This document shows, piece by piece, positions 35,970 to 46,425 of a stretch of 64,000 nt of DNA; position 1 is the stretch's first letter; every line of letters begins with the position of its first letter. The stretch is from Phytoseiulus persimilis. Taxonomy: Eukaryota > Arthropoda > Arachnida > Mesostigmata > Phytoseiidae. The notes beneath the pieces were generated by a model. The model did not search any database and was not told the origin of the DNA. It saw only the letters and a list, made by a program, of their open reading frames with translations. Both the position numbers and the translations under genes were made by a program. The stretch spans positions 51,766,745 through 51,830,744 of the forward strand of contig CM075102.1 in NCBI GenBank assembly GCA_037576195.1, in the 5' to 3' direction.

Positions 35970-37014
35970 CTATGTTAGGAACAGCTTCCGAGTTCGAGAC
36001 TTGCGTGTCCGATTTCCAGCTTCCTGAACGAGTGCTGAGTTCCGGCGGTAAGTTCCAGGCTCAGCTGGTCGGTACTTGCTGGTTGGCGCCTGCGTTGTTG
36101 TGATCGCGGAGAGAATTCGGCGCCGACATGTGCGAATGAATGCGTAATTGGAGAGACTGACGTTAGCTGGCTCGTGGGCGGGCTCAAAGCTGGAGTTCGT
36201 AACATCATGCACGAAAAAACTCGGTTTGCAGGTAAACATGACCTGAACCGGTCGGTTTTCGCTGTGAGAAACCTTAGGTTCTTATCCATGAGTTTTCAGG
36301 GCTATTGACAGCTCGAATCCTGGGCTCCGTGCATTGATTATCCGGCACCTTTGCTTCCAAATATCGGAGACTCAAGTCTACTATTTGCCTGCGCGCTCCC
36401 ACATGTAAAACTGATAAAATTATCCATATGACACACGGAATATCGCTGCGATAGCGAGAGAGCTTGTCTCACTGCATTCCCTCCATCGCTCACCGAACGG
36501 TCCGAGAGGAGGTTCCCCTTCACGGATGACATGGTGCTACTTGCCCACAACCGCAATGATCTACAAGAGCTTCTAATAATCATCTAAGAATCGTGGAGGG
36601 TAAAGAAGTCGACCTTCAGACCCTCGAAACTCGGTGGGCAACTGCGATGACCTGCGGATAAGAGGGAAGGTCCTGCCTGTCGGCCGCGAGTACTGATACC
36701 TTGGGAATCAACTGAGTGATGACTGACGGATTCTCCAAGCAATGAGCGAAATGAGAGCCCGATGCGGAGAGAGCCTTCCACCCGATGGACGCCCATACTC
36801 TGTGAGGATTCATTGAGTTGTGATTGTTTAAAGCATCCTTGAAGGGCGTCGCTGTCCCGGAACTTGCCCACGGAAATGCTGTTACCGTGATAACAGCAAA
36901 CACAGCCAACGAGCTAGGGAAAGCCGAGTGTGCGGCAGCGTGGTGACTCACCTGGTACAGCCGGGGTGACGGGGTAGCGAACGAGTACCTCGCATCGAAG
37001 AGATCAATCGCCAT
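35970..37014 (-). CDS. small 87-residue ORF directly upstream of CIR1, possibly in one mRNA
   Basis: Three phase-0 exons (minus): 37014-36952 (ending CAG before GTGAGT), 36242-36162 (acceptor GGTTCAG, donor GTCAGT) and 36089-35970 (acceptor AACGCAG, stop TAG at 35972-35970), 264 nt in all. The product starts MAIDLFDARYSFATPSPRLY and has a basic C terminus (RTRKSRTRKLFLT). I do not recognise the family and see no domain, signal peptide or membrane segment. The stop is followed after 7 nt by the CIR1 ATG with no room for a promoter or splice site. The third exon therefore most likely continues into CIR1 exon 1 and both ORFs would sit on one transcript. Alternative: the splice sites are fortuitous and this is only CIR1 5' leader. 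Confidence 0.5.
36455..36589 (+). pseudogene. LINE reverse-transcriptase active-site fragment
   Basis: A short plus-strand reading contains FTDDMVLLAHNRNDLQELL, corresponding to the F/YADD active-site block of non-LTR reverse transcriptases (FADDIVLLA..xxELQ), preceded by an ACLTAFPPSLTER relic of the QGCPLSPLLF block. The active-site Ala is Thr here and a stop follows within 10 codons. It lies inside the first intron of the 87-residue ORF, opposite in sense. The fragment is short, so confidence is moderate. Confidence 0.5.
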
Positions 37015-37027
37015 TCAAGGGAAACGG

Positions 37028-37344
37028 AAAAGTACAAAAAAAGTATCGGATTCCGCGGTGGCCATTCCGAATGTTCGCTGCCCAGCTTGCAGGAATAGAA
37101 TGGGACCTATGGAAGATCCCATTCTCGAAGACATCATCGCTCAGGTTCAGGGAGCTCAGATTCTCGACAATGCGCCACGGGCCCAGAACTCACGCGACGC
37201 TGTGATTTATCGGGTTCAGGTCGGGGCAGTGGAGAGGCTAGATAGAGAAAGAGATCAAGAAAGCTCGGAGCTACTCTCTGATCTAGGGATTCGTGGTAGG
37301 CCGCCGCGCGGATTGGATGACACATGATTTTTTTCAACATCCGT
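37028..37344 (+). other. divergent open frame, unassigned
   Basis: A plus-strand frame to 37327 has a CPACRNRMGP segment and an acidic/charged C-terminal half. It opens with GTG and lacks a clear upstream exon. It runs head-to-head with the 87-residue ORF and converges on DNAJB9. Could be a terminal exon or chance; no family recognised. Confidence 0.25.
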
Positions 37345-37350
37345 TTTATT
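37345..37350 (-). terminator. poly(A) signal AATAAA, probable end of DNAJB9
   Basis: Minus-strand AATAAA about 370 nt downstream of the DNAJB9 stop; I see no nearer copy. Confidence 0.55.
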
Positions 37351-37720
37351 CAACTCTCATCCTTTGAGTCCGAGAGAACAAGATTGAGATAATCTATGTT
37401 GTGCATTCCTAACCACGACTGTACAGTCATGGGCACGTGGATTCTAAGATATCACAAGGTCTGTGACTTGAGCGAAACCCATTCTCAACAAGAAGCGTTG
37501 CACGATCATATGATCATCAGCTCTTGCGGGTCATATGTACAATCGCGTCAGCGAAATGAATCAGCCACGCCGGGATTCACTATCAGCGAATAAACTCAAC
37601 AAAATCAGATTAGGGTTTCATTTGAATGTCGAATAGATCATGAGGTGAGGATATGAGCACAACATCCAGACCCCGAGTGTGACGAGCCAAATATTGCGAG
37701 TGAAAGCAATGCCATCAGCT

Positions 37721-38890
37721 TCACGAGCAGACTATGTGCTCTTGAATCATGTTCCCGCGTTTCTCCGTGATGGTCTTGCAATGTCGACCGGTATGGGGTC
37801 TATCAGAGTGTCCGGAGTCTACCTCTCTGACGTGATCGAGATCCCCGAAAAAATCGGAGAATATGCTGTGGAAAGCATCGTGATCCCCACCGAAGATGTT
37901 CTCGAAAGCAGAACGCTGAGGCTTGAGGTCATCGAAATTCACTTGGAGGTCGTCGAGTCCGAATGAGAAACTGTGGACGTAGGAACGAGTCGGTCAGAAG
38001 GGCGTTCAATATCGAGCCTTTTTCCAGTTGGATCGGGATCTATCGCAGCATGGATCGAGAGCAGGCCCCGAACACCGCATTCTGAGGCCTAGCTCTCAAT
38101 AGTTCCCTCCGTCCAGGTCATATTGGAGGAGAGAACTCGCAGTTCAATAGCTCACCTGAAACGCTGATTTTCTTGTTTTCGATCCGTTTTCTCTCCTCCA
38201 CCCCCATCATATCCACGGAAATCGTGAGCTCCATCGAAATGACGGAAGAATTCGTTGAAGTTGAACGCTTCGTTCATATTGTTTGTATTGTCAGTTGTGC
38301 GAAACCTGAGTGTTACGAGTGATATCAGTTCGAAGTGAGTCGCGAATCAATGTTATCGATGTGCCTGTTCATCCAAATTCTCCATCTGGCATTTTCGAGC
38401 TCTCCGAAGCCTCCCGACAGAAGCACATTCAGCGAGAACGAAGTATTGCAATTATTTCAATCATTCCGAACCCACCTATCGTATCCCTCCCGCGTTTCCT
38501 CATTCGAGAGGATCTCGTAGGCTCTAGCGATTTTCTGAAATTCCTTCTCAGCATTCGGATCCTGTAATATGCAGACTTTCGCTCAGCTCAAGTGTTATTT
38601 ACGGCTGCCGGAAGGTAACTCCTCTTGGAAGCAGAAGTCGAAAATCCCTGTGAGGAGTAGCCGCAGCGAGTCTCTGAGTTACGGCGACATTCGCACAATC
38701 AACGAACCTTGTTCCTGTCAGGATGGTACTTCATCGCGAGTTTTCGGAACGCTTTTCTGATGTCTTTCTGCGAGGCTGTCGATTTCACGCCGAGGGTTTG
38801 GTACAGATTCTCACCCCTGTCAGCAGCGACGGCCGAGTAGGCAACGCTTAGAACTGCGCCAATCAGAAACAACATTGACCCGAATCTCAT
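37721..38890 (-). CDS. DNAJB9: DNAJB9/ERdj4, ER J-domain co-chaperone
   Basis: Four exons (minus): about 38890-38708, 38561-38476, 38305-38156, 37970-37721; 222 residues from Met 38890, close to human DNAJB9 (223). A signal peptide ([18 protein letters not shown]) precedes the J domain ([20 protein letters not shown], then MKYHPDRNK with the HPD triad; helix IV in exon 2, AYEILSN). A low-complexity middle region has phenylalanine/asparagine clusters ([19 protein letters not shown]). The C terminus [13 protein letters not shown] matches the HCRTVTQRRGNM tail peculiar to ERdj4. Such proteins stimulate BiP in the ER lumen, act in ERAD and restrain IRE1 in the unfolded protein response. An in-frame ATG at 38908 exists, but CTTACGTTCCAG immediately before 38890 looks like a 3' splice site, so I prefer 38890. 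Confidence 0.91.
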
Positions 38891-38908
38891 CTGGAACGTA
38901 AGGATCAT

Positions 38909-40557
38909 TCTTTGATGAACTTTGGTGAGCTATCGATGCGCCCCACTCCTTGAAGCTACCCGTCTTCGGACCACAATTTTAGGTTTCGTTGAAGTTGAGC
39001 ACCACCTCAGCGGAGCGGCATCGAACATTTCACACTCCATTTTGTCCACTGTCTCCCGCACTGGTCGATATCGACCCCCGGGGATCGATGGCTATACTCG
39101 ACGGGTCGGCAGACTCCACTGGACCTTGCGGAAGGGGGTCCAGGGAGCTCAATGAAGCTCGACGTCGGGGGAAAACTTTCGGGAGCCGTGATGCAGAACC
39201 ATGGGTTCCAAAATCGTTTGCACTTTATTGCCGGGAATTATTCCAGAGAGGAGCCTCCATCATTAAGACGAGATTTCGCTAGGTCAGCTAGGAATCCCGA
39301 AGATCCTAGCACTCCCGAATGCGAGAATGGAGATCATCACGACAGCTGGTTCCTGTCGGAGCTTGGAACTATCGCTTCGATTCGTTCGCTTCGGGACCTC
39401 AACGACCCATAGGAACCAGCTTTGAAGAGAGTATGATTCTAGAGTTATGCCATGCTTCAGGTCGCCACCGGAGAGAAGATCTAGAGGGAAATCTCATGTT
39501 CCTGTGTGTGCGCAAACATGCAAACGATCGATTACATCTGATTTCCCTATGTAAGTTGAAGCGACTATCGGTGTGATCTGGAAGCGCGGGGAACACGCGC
39601 TGTATTTCAGGATCACTGGCAGCCGTTAATGGATGGTTTATGAACTCACACTCAGCAGTCCAGGGCTCCACACTTGCATGTACTATAAGCAATTTAAACT
39701 TAGGACTCCTGCGAGGAAGTTGGATCTTTTGACAGTGAGGCACACGTATAGCTCGAGCTTTTTGGAGCGCCTTTGGAGTTAAAGCACGGAACTAAACAAC
39801 AGAGCTTGGAACGAAACAGTCGGTAGTCGCTATATTGCTATTGATCAGATGTCGATTTCCAGTAGAAAGAGAGTCCATCGATGGTCTCTCATGAATTTTC
39901 ATTTTGCCGTCAGTGTTCCGAATCAAGATTTCCTCCTCCAACCGCCGTGACAGACACCTTGAGGAATTCAATGAGCTTGTGGGATACATTGGGATAAGCT
40001 ATGGTGTGGAGTGGAGAATTGGGGAGTTCACAGAACTTCACCAGCTGGGGGGAGCTCTCTCTGCCCGGATCGGAGTCGTAGTCGCGCTACGCCTTCCTGC
40101 CGAGATGATGCTCCGCCGATTTTCTGGAGGTATGACCATTACTCAGGGACCCCCCATTGGGGCTCTCATGCGCGCGCAGTCGCATCGTCATGATTCGATC
40201 AGGTTCGCAGGAGAGAAAGAGCTCCCGGAGAGCCTCATCGGAGGTGGTTCAGCGGCTGCGGCATCGACCTAAGGACAATGGTGCGCGTCCACTGATCCCG
40301 CTGGCTCTCTCCCCGATGTTTCTCGCCCTAGAACGGAATCGGTAGTGGCCGTTGGCGACTTTAGACATGGCTTCTGCCGGCAGACTGATGAATCCATTCC
40401 GGCAGAGAGCTCCTCAGTGCGCGGATGCGGGATGTGCGAGCTCGAACCGGGCAGAGAGTCGGGCGGATTGTCGGAGGTGAATGTATCGCTCGTTCTTGCG
40501 CCGCTGTCTCCATCTCAAGTGGAACTCATAACGGAGTCCCGTTGATGGTCAGCTGGA
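38909..40557. other. intergenic between DNAJB9 and B4GAT1 (head-to-head)
   Basis: 1.65 kb shared upstream region of two divergently transcribed secretory-pathway genes. Several open frames (for example 39152-39412 and 39904-40272, plus) have no recognisable content. A CGATATCGACCCCCGGGGATCG-like palindrome near 39.06 kb resembles sequence at 19.56-19.60 kb. Confidence 0.35.
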
Positions 40558-43500
40558 ATGCGATTTCCGAAAACGAGGGTTGCCTGCTCGGCTCCTCAGC
40601 TGTGGAGAGCACTCGTAGTTGCTCTCGTTCTAGTCATATCAGTGCTACAGGTTGTACATATCACTCTACTCAGCCGACTAGAAGCGAGACGAACTCGAAG
40701 CGAAGACAAGAAAAATTCAAGAAATTCGGCAGCCATATCCGCGGTAAGTGTTTCCTCCGTCCCGAGCTGGACGGACACGGAGAGTGATAGTCCGGAGAAA
40801 CATCCGCTACATTTGCCCATGAACGATGATGATCCAGTTTGACAGAATTTATTGAACCGTAAGTCGGGGCTGAGCGCAGATGAGAGGAATGGTTCCACAG
40901 ACGCGGAAAGGACCAGAAAGTAGGGGAATTGAGAAACGAAGTCATTCTTCTGACTCTAGATCATGATTTCACGGAGTCGATGTCGAGGGTTACCGCTATT
41001 CCGCGGTTGTAGCGTCTACATGGTTCCAAGGCATTCGCTCAGAGCCCTCCCCGAACTCTTCATCCGGGATGAGATTATTCGAGCGCCGTTGCCAAAACTG
41101 ATGGTAGGCGATCTTGTGAGATGAGGACTGAGCGCTCGTAGAGCAGGATATGAAAGGAGCGGAGCATGTCTCTGGCGAGAGACCAAGTCGGTGTTGGCAG
41201 AGGGATTCCCCATTCTCACATGGCCCCTCAATCGTTTCTAGAGCCGCCTCGCCTCTCCGATGAGCGTGATGCTCTCGCCGATCCTTTCGGGCACATAGAA
41301 TCGGGCGTCGGATTCCAAAAGTTTGATATGATCGCATTTGAGATCGCACAAGTTGATGTATTCGAGGTTGTTCGCGGAACGGCTCATCACAACTCTCTGA
41401 TCGCTGAACCTCGGACACTCAGCGCCGGCACACCAGCACGGCAGGCGAACTCCCTGATGTCTCCAGGCTGTGTGCGGATTTCCCGCGCCCCGCTACCCGT
41501 CCGCTCGAAGCACCGTCGAGACCGTCGATTGTATCTCAAAAGTTTCGGTTTATCGAGGAGGCGAACGCGATATTTGCCGTGGACTGTGTAAGAGGGCCGA
41601 CAGAAGCTCTCCAAAGTCTCAACTCTGTTCGTTTGCTTTCGCAGAACCTCATGGGATCTGAATAAATGGACGTCCCGCTTCGATCTTTTGAGTTGAACTG
41701 TGACGCTAGAGGGAATTTCCTCGATATCTGAGTGACGAGCAGCCATGTGATATTGAGGCGGCGTGATCTGCAAATACCCGCCGTCTGATCGGCCAGGAGC
41801 CGGTCGTTCGTTTGAATTCTCAGTCATGGCATTTCTTCGTCTTAATCACAAATGTTTTTCAGGACTCTCTGTACTACGGAAAGGTGGAAGTCAGCGAAGA
41901 CCGGGCTCGGATGCAACGTTTGATCGACGACTCGAATGTTCTCGATGTATCCGGAGAGTACAGTATTGTGAACCAGTTACAGGACGCAGCGTCTAGTCAC
42001 GTCGCCCACTTCCCGCATAACGGGCCCTTACAGAGTTCTTCCACCGGGGAGCAGACAGGTGAGATCAACGAGGATCGCTGATCAGTTTCGGCTGATGCGT
42101 TTGTACATATCATCTGAACCTACTTCACGAAGGCTCGCGAGCACATATCATCGCGAAGACTGGTTTCAATCGAGGAATATATTCGACCATCATTATTATC
42201 ATCCGTCGGGCCTGTTTGTAGAACGAACGAAGTGAACCTCGTTCTACCCGGACGCCCAAGAATCCCTGATCCATGATGCAGAGTCTCTTCGAGACCGCTT
42301 TCCTTGAATTCTCCGTAATTCGTCGTGTGATTACTCCTCAGCTGCCCCAGATGTCACTCTGGTGACGCAAACAACTTTGAATCATCTTGGACATATACAG
42401 TCCCTTGCGAATGAATGGGGAGGGCCCCTGTCAGTGGCCATTTTCGCAACAGATCTCTCGACCGTCGTTGAAGCCGTGATCCAACTGCGGACATGCTTCC
42501 CTCAAGTGAGGTGAGAAAGATGAAATTATGTGGAAACTTTGCAAAATTCTTTCAGAGAGCTTTTCGGATCAGATAAGATCCAGCGCTTCTGGGACTCAAG
42601 AATCGGGGCCAAAAAACTCAGAGCCGGTCGTACACTGCTACACTGCCCGTAGGAGAGTTGCAGCAAACCGCAGCGATCGTTGAGGAAGAAGATGGTGCTC
42701 GATGATGTCCAGAACAGACTCTGAGAAAAGTTGCGTCAACAGAAGCAGATCTGGGGATTCGACTGTTTGAGTATTGCCTCCCGTCACCGATTTTCATACA
42801 AGAGGGAGGACCTTCTAGGGGGAGATCTACCGCAAGATTGGTGGAAAAATCGAAGCGTGCTCTTCTATAGAAAATTCACCCTCTGAATTCGCCGAAGCTC
42901 ATAGTACACGGAACTCTGGATACTATGCCGATAGGTTGTTACGTCATTCCGCTGGGACCACTCGTTGTCGTGTGATTCGACCACGTGTGCTCATTGATTC
43001 GGATCCAGAGCTCTAGGCTGTTCTGGCCGTGACAGCGTCCGTGTCGACCCATCTAAAGCGGGAACGTAGGATTCGGTTCGGAGGAAAGTATCGTCGTGAT
43101 ATCGCATGCTCCGACTGGGACCGCAGACAGGGCACTACAACAAAGTCTAATAGGCCAACGAGTCTGCAATTCTGCGGTGGCTCGATCGCCCTCTGCGATT
43201 ATCCGTGATTTAAGAGGAGAAATTCTGATGAGCTAGATGCAGTCTGCGTCCACAGGGCTCCGCTGGGCTCGGACGTTGAAGGAAACTTTTAAGTTGGAGT
43301 TCTGAATACAGAATCCCGATTGGGGGTGACCAGGTTGGGTAATTCTCCAAAATTATGAAAAAGCAATGAGCAGGAATGCGTTCTTCCACAGGCACAATGT
43401 GAGTTTTCATCTGGTCTATCCATTGAATTCAAACTCTGTCTCTGGTCGGGTTCAGCGGGGACGATCGTCATCCTTGAAGAGCGGCGAATGTTCCACTCTC

Positions 43501-44344
43501 GGAGAGCGCCTCAGTGATCTCTCGCAGAAAACGAATTACGATCACGGAGACGCTTATCCTGTGAATCTTCTCAGAAACGTGGGACGGAAGAATTCCAAAA
43601 CGCAGTTCGTATTCGTCGTCGACGTTGATCTGATGGTCAACTCAGGTGAGTTACACTCATTAAGGGCTTGGCGTGCTGTCATCGTGGAAGCCGTTTCATC
43701 GAGCGTTACCCCGAAAATCTGGAGAGATTGAATCTGAACGGAAGAGAGGAGTAACCATCAGCGGTCTTTTCGCAGGTCTCCGTGATGCGTTTGTATATTT
43801 CGCCAAAGTAAACAGTTTGTTTAGTCGATACGCCGATGGTCTCAACGAAGTCTTCGTGGTGCCGGCTTTCGAAGCACTCGAATCGATCCAAATGCCAAAG
43901 AATAAAGATGAGCTCTTGTCTCTTCTCAGCAATAATGAGGCTCGTCCATTCTACATGGAGTTGTGCCACAAGTGCCACAAACACACCGACTATGAGACAT
44001 GGGTGAAAGCACCAGCGAACGGGAATCATTTGGAGGTTTTGTATCAAATAGCTTGGAGAGACCCGTGGGAGCCGTTCTTCTTCGCGCATAACTCTGTGCC
44101 ATTCTACGACGAACGATTTCGCCAATATGGTTTCAATCGGATCAGTCAAGCTTGTGAGCTCCACGTGGCTGGTTATACATTCGCTGTACTGAACAATGCA
44201 TTCCTGATCCATCGTGGTCTCAAGTTACCAAGTTCCTTCCACGGTGGGAAAATTGGAGATTTGGAGAGAAATCGCCAAAACTTCCGACAATTCAAGAACG
44301 AGCTGAAGGATAAATACAAGGATTCTCCAAGAAGATGTTATTGA
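40558..44344 (+). CDS. B4GAT1: beta-1,4-glucuronyltransferase 1 (B4GAT1, GT49)
   Basis: Five exons: 40558-40743, 41863-42058, 42351-42510, 43392-43645, 43776-44344; 454 residues, TGA stop, all phases consistent. Residues 15-38 form a type II Golgi signal anchor (LWRALVVALVLVISVLQVVH). The lumenal GT49 domain begins at VTLVTQTTLNHLGHI; it carries PLSVAIFATD, the YPVNLLRN block and a DxD-type metal site (FVFVVDVDLMV). Near the C terminus lies FNRISQACELHVAGYTF followed by an FLIHRG block. Human B4GAT1 (415 residues) adds glucuronic acid to xylose, priming LARGE-dependent matriglycan on dystroglycan. The stem is longer here. Introns are 0.13-1.1 kb; intron 1 and intron 3 hold no recognisable element. 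Identity is secure at family level; the exact paralogue is inferred from the block pattern. Confidence 0.93.
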
Positions 44345-45267
44345 AGGAGCTCACAGAGTTAGAGCGTGGACGAGAACTGTAATTCTTGAGACTCGCAAGC
44401 GAAGTGTATCTCTACCGTAATCGACATCTGGGTAGCCCTCGTTGGCATGCTTAGCTCGGCGTGGGAGGACCTTCCTCGTCGGAGCTGACCTGCACTCAAA
44501 CGATCGGCAGAGAGATCTACTCTTCTACGAAAAACAGTTTCTCCGAACGCGAAAGCTGATTTCATGAGCTTGATTCATCACAGAAGGCCTGTGATAGCGA
44601 CCGTATTCAGATGAGCATGACGGATCCAACTCGCCGCGGAATCGGATGAGATTTCCGGAATTTTGAGGCGATTCGGATCACTTCTAGATCCGATGTGTGA
44701 TACCCTGTGAGAAGATGGATGAATCCCGGAGCTTCACACAAATTCTGTCCCCGATTCGGTGTCCGGACTCTACCGGAATCGCTCCGACGAGTTCCCATCT
44801 CGAGTGATTGCGATTCGTGAGATATTCGAGGACGTCAGTGTTTTCATAGATTCGCCAAATGCGGGAGCATTTCTTGTAAATGTTGTTAATTTAAGATGGA
44901 CGCAGCATGATAGTAGGGACTACGACATATTCTCCTGATTCCAGTCCCAGAATACTGTACCATAAACTGTGTACTCCTACGAGCAAAGGCAATGGCACAC
45001 AGAACTTTTGAAGTTACGTTAGGTGGAAAGCCTGGCAGAACATGACAACGACGATGATGTGAAACTGGTTCTGCACACTCGAACGATCTGCTGGGAACAG
45101 CGTCGAGCTATTAGGAATCAGTGGTCTCTGCATCGCTGCCCATTTCAGAGACGAGCAGATGCACTTCATATCATCCCTCTCTTATAAATCTTCTTCCATG
45201 CAGGTGTGCGGCTTTATCATATTTGTCATCATATCATGACTTCCTATGTCATAAGATTATTTATCAT
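44345..45267. other. 3' flank of B4GAT1
   Basis: About 0.9 kb without a gene, probably 3' UTR up to the AATAAA at 45268. Confidence 0.4.
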
Positions 45268-45273
45268 AATAAA
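45268..45273 (+). terminator. possible poly(A) signal of B4GAT1
   Basis: AATAAA about 925 nt after the stop in a locally AT-rich stretch; first clear hexamer I see downstream. Confidence 0.4.
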
Positions 45274-45379
45274 TCATCAATCTAGAAGAGTCTCTTTGAT
45301 GCGGGGGAGTAAAGCCATCTATGGTTTTCGAATGTTTCAATCGGAGCATCAGGTTAGGGGGTTGACTATTGGGTGCGTG

Positions 45380-46425
45380 CAAAAGTCCTGGGCGCTAAAC
45401 TAAGACAGCTTATAAGTCTGCTTCCGGAAGGCGCAGAAAGATGGTAAAACACTCGAAATACGCGAAATCTAGTCAGCTTCCAGATGCCGCCGAGCGTTCC
45501 GATTCAACGAACGGCCTACCAACACCGACAGCTTGACTGAAACGGTCGGAAATTGAAAAACCGCGATTTTCCGATTTCGGCGACAGTAAGATCATGACCA
45601 CCTATTTTATCAGTCAGGAAATTCGTCCAAGAAGAGGGCTGTTTGAAGAAGAAAAAACTGGGCGACTCGGTCGCTACTAAGCGGAGATATCGGCCTCGGA
45701 AGTTTTGATTTTTAGCCCTCTCGGTCTATGTTGAGTGAAGAGGAAAAAATGCGCCCTTGCAAAAAATGCTCAATCTCCTCCAAACAACGAGCCAATTTGA
45801 GATGCCGCATAGCACATCTTATAGCCGGGCTCACAGCTGCGAAAACATGTCATCTGATCCAATTTTCGGCTCTTCACCCATAGCTTCGAATTGCGAGTCG
45901 GAATCACAAACTTCAGTTCCGATGGCTGAGCCGTCCCATAGCTGGCACCGGCACGATTTTCCCTGGAAACCCCTGGAAAACCTGAAATTGGATCAGATGT
46001 TTTTTGCTTCGAGCCCGGCCATAAGATGTGCTATGCGGCATCTCAAATTGGCTCGTTTTCTGGGGGAGATGCAGCATTTGTTAAGAAGGCCCATATTTTC
46101 CCTATTCACTCAACATAGACCGAGATGGCTAAAGATCGAAACTTTCGAGGCCGACTTGCTCAGCTTTTTTCTAACAGCCTAATTTTCGAAGAAAATGATT
46201 CTGACTGGAAAACAGGGGGTCATGATCTTGGTTTCGCCGGAATCGAAAAATCGCGACCATCTTTATTTCGGACCATCTCAGTGAAACCATTGGTGCTGGC
46301 AGGCCATTCGTTGAATCAGAACGGCATCTGAAAGCTGAATGAATTCCGCGTATTTCGAGCATTTTATCACCGTTCTGCAACTTCTGGAAGCGGAGTTATG
46401 AGCTATTAAAGTTAAGCCCTCTGAA
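45380..46425. mobile_element. palindromic fold-back element 1
   Basis: The left arm (about 45380-45870) reappears inverted as the right arm (about 46425-45985) at high but imperfect identity over more than 400 bp. Shared stretches include CTCGAAATACGCG near the ends, GTCTATGTTGAGTGAA in the middle, and GAGCCAATTTGAGATGCCGC close to the loop. About 110 bp of unique sequence separates the arms. The left end carries a GTGCAAAAGTCCTGG-type sequence similar in style to mariner termini (weak). No transposase frame is inside, so this is a non-autonomous fold-back or MITE-like element, and a transcript across it would form a long hairpin. Confidence 0.85.
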
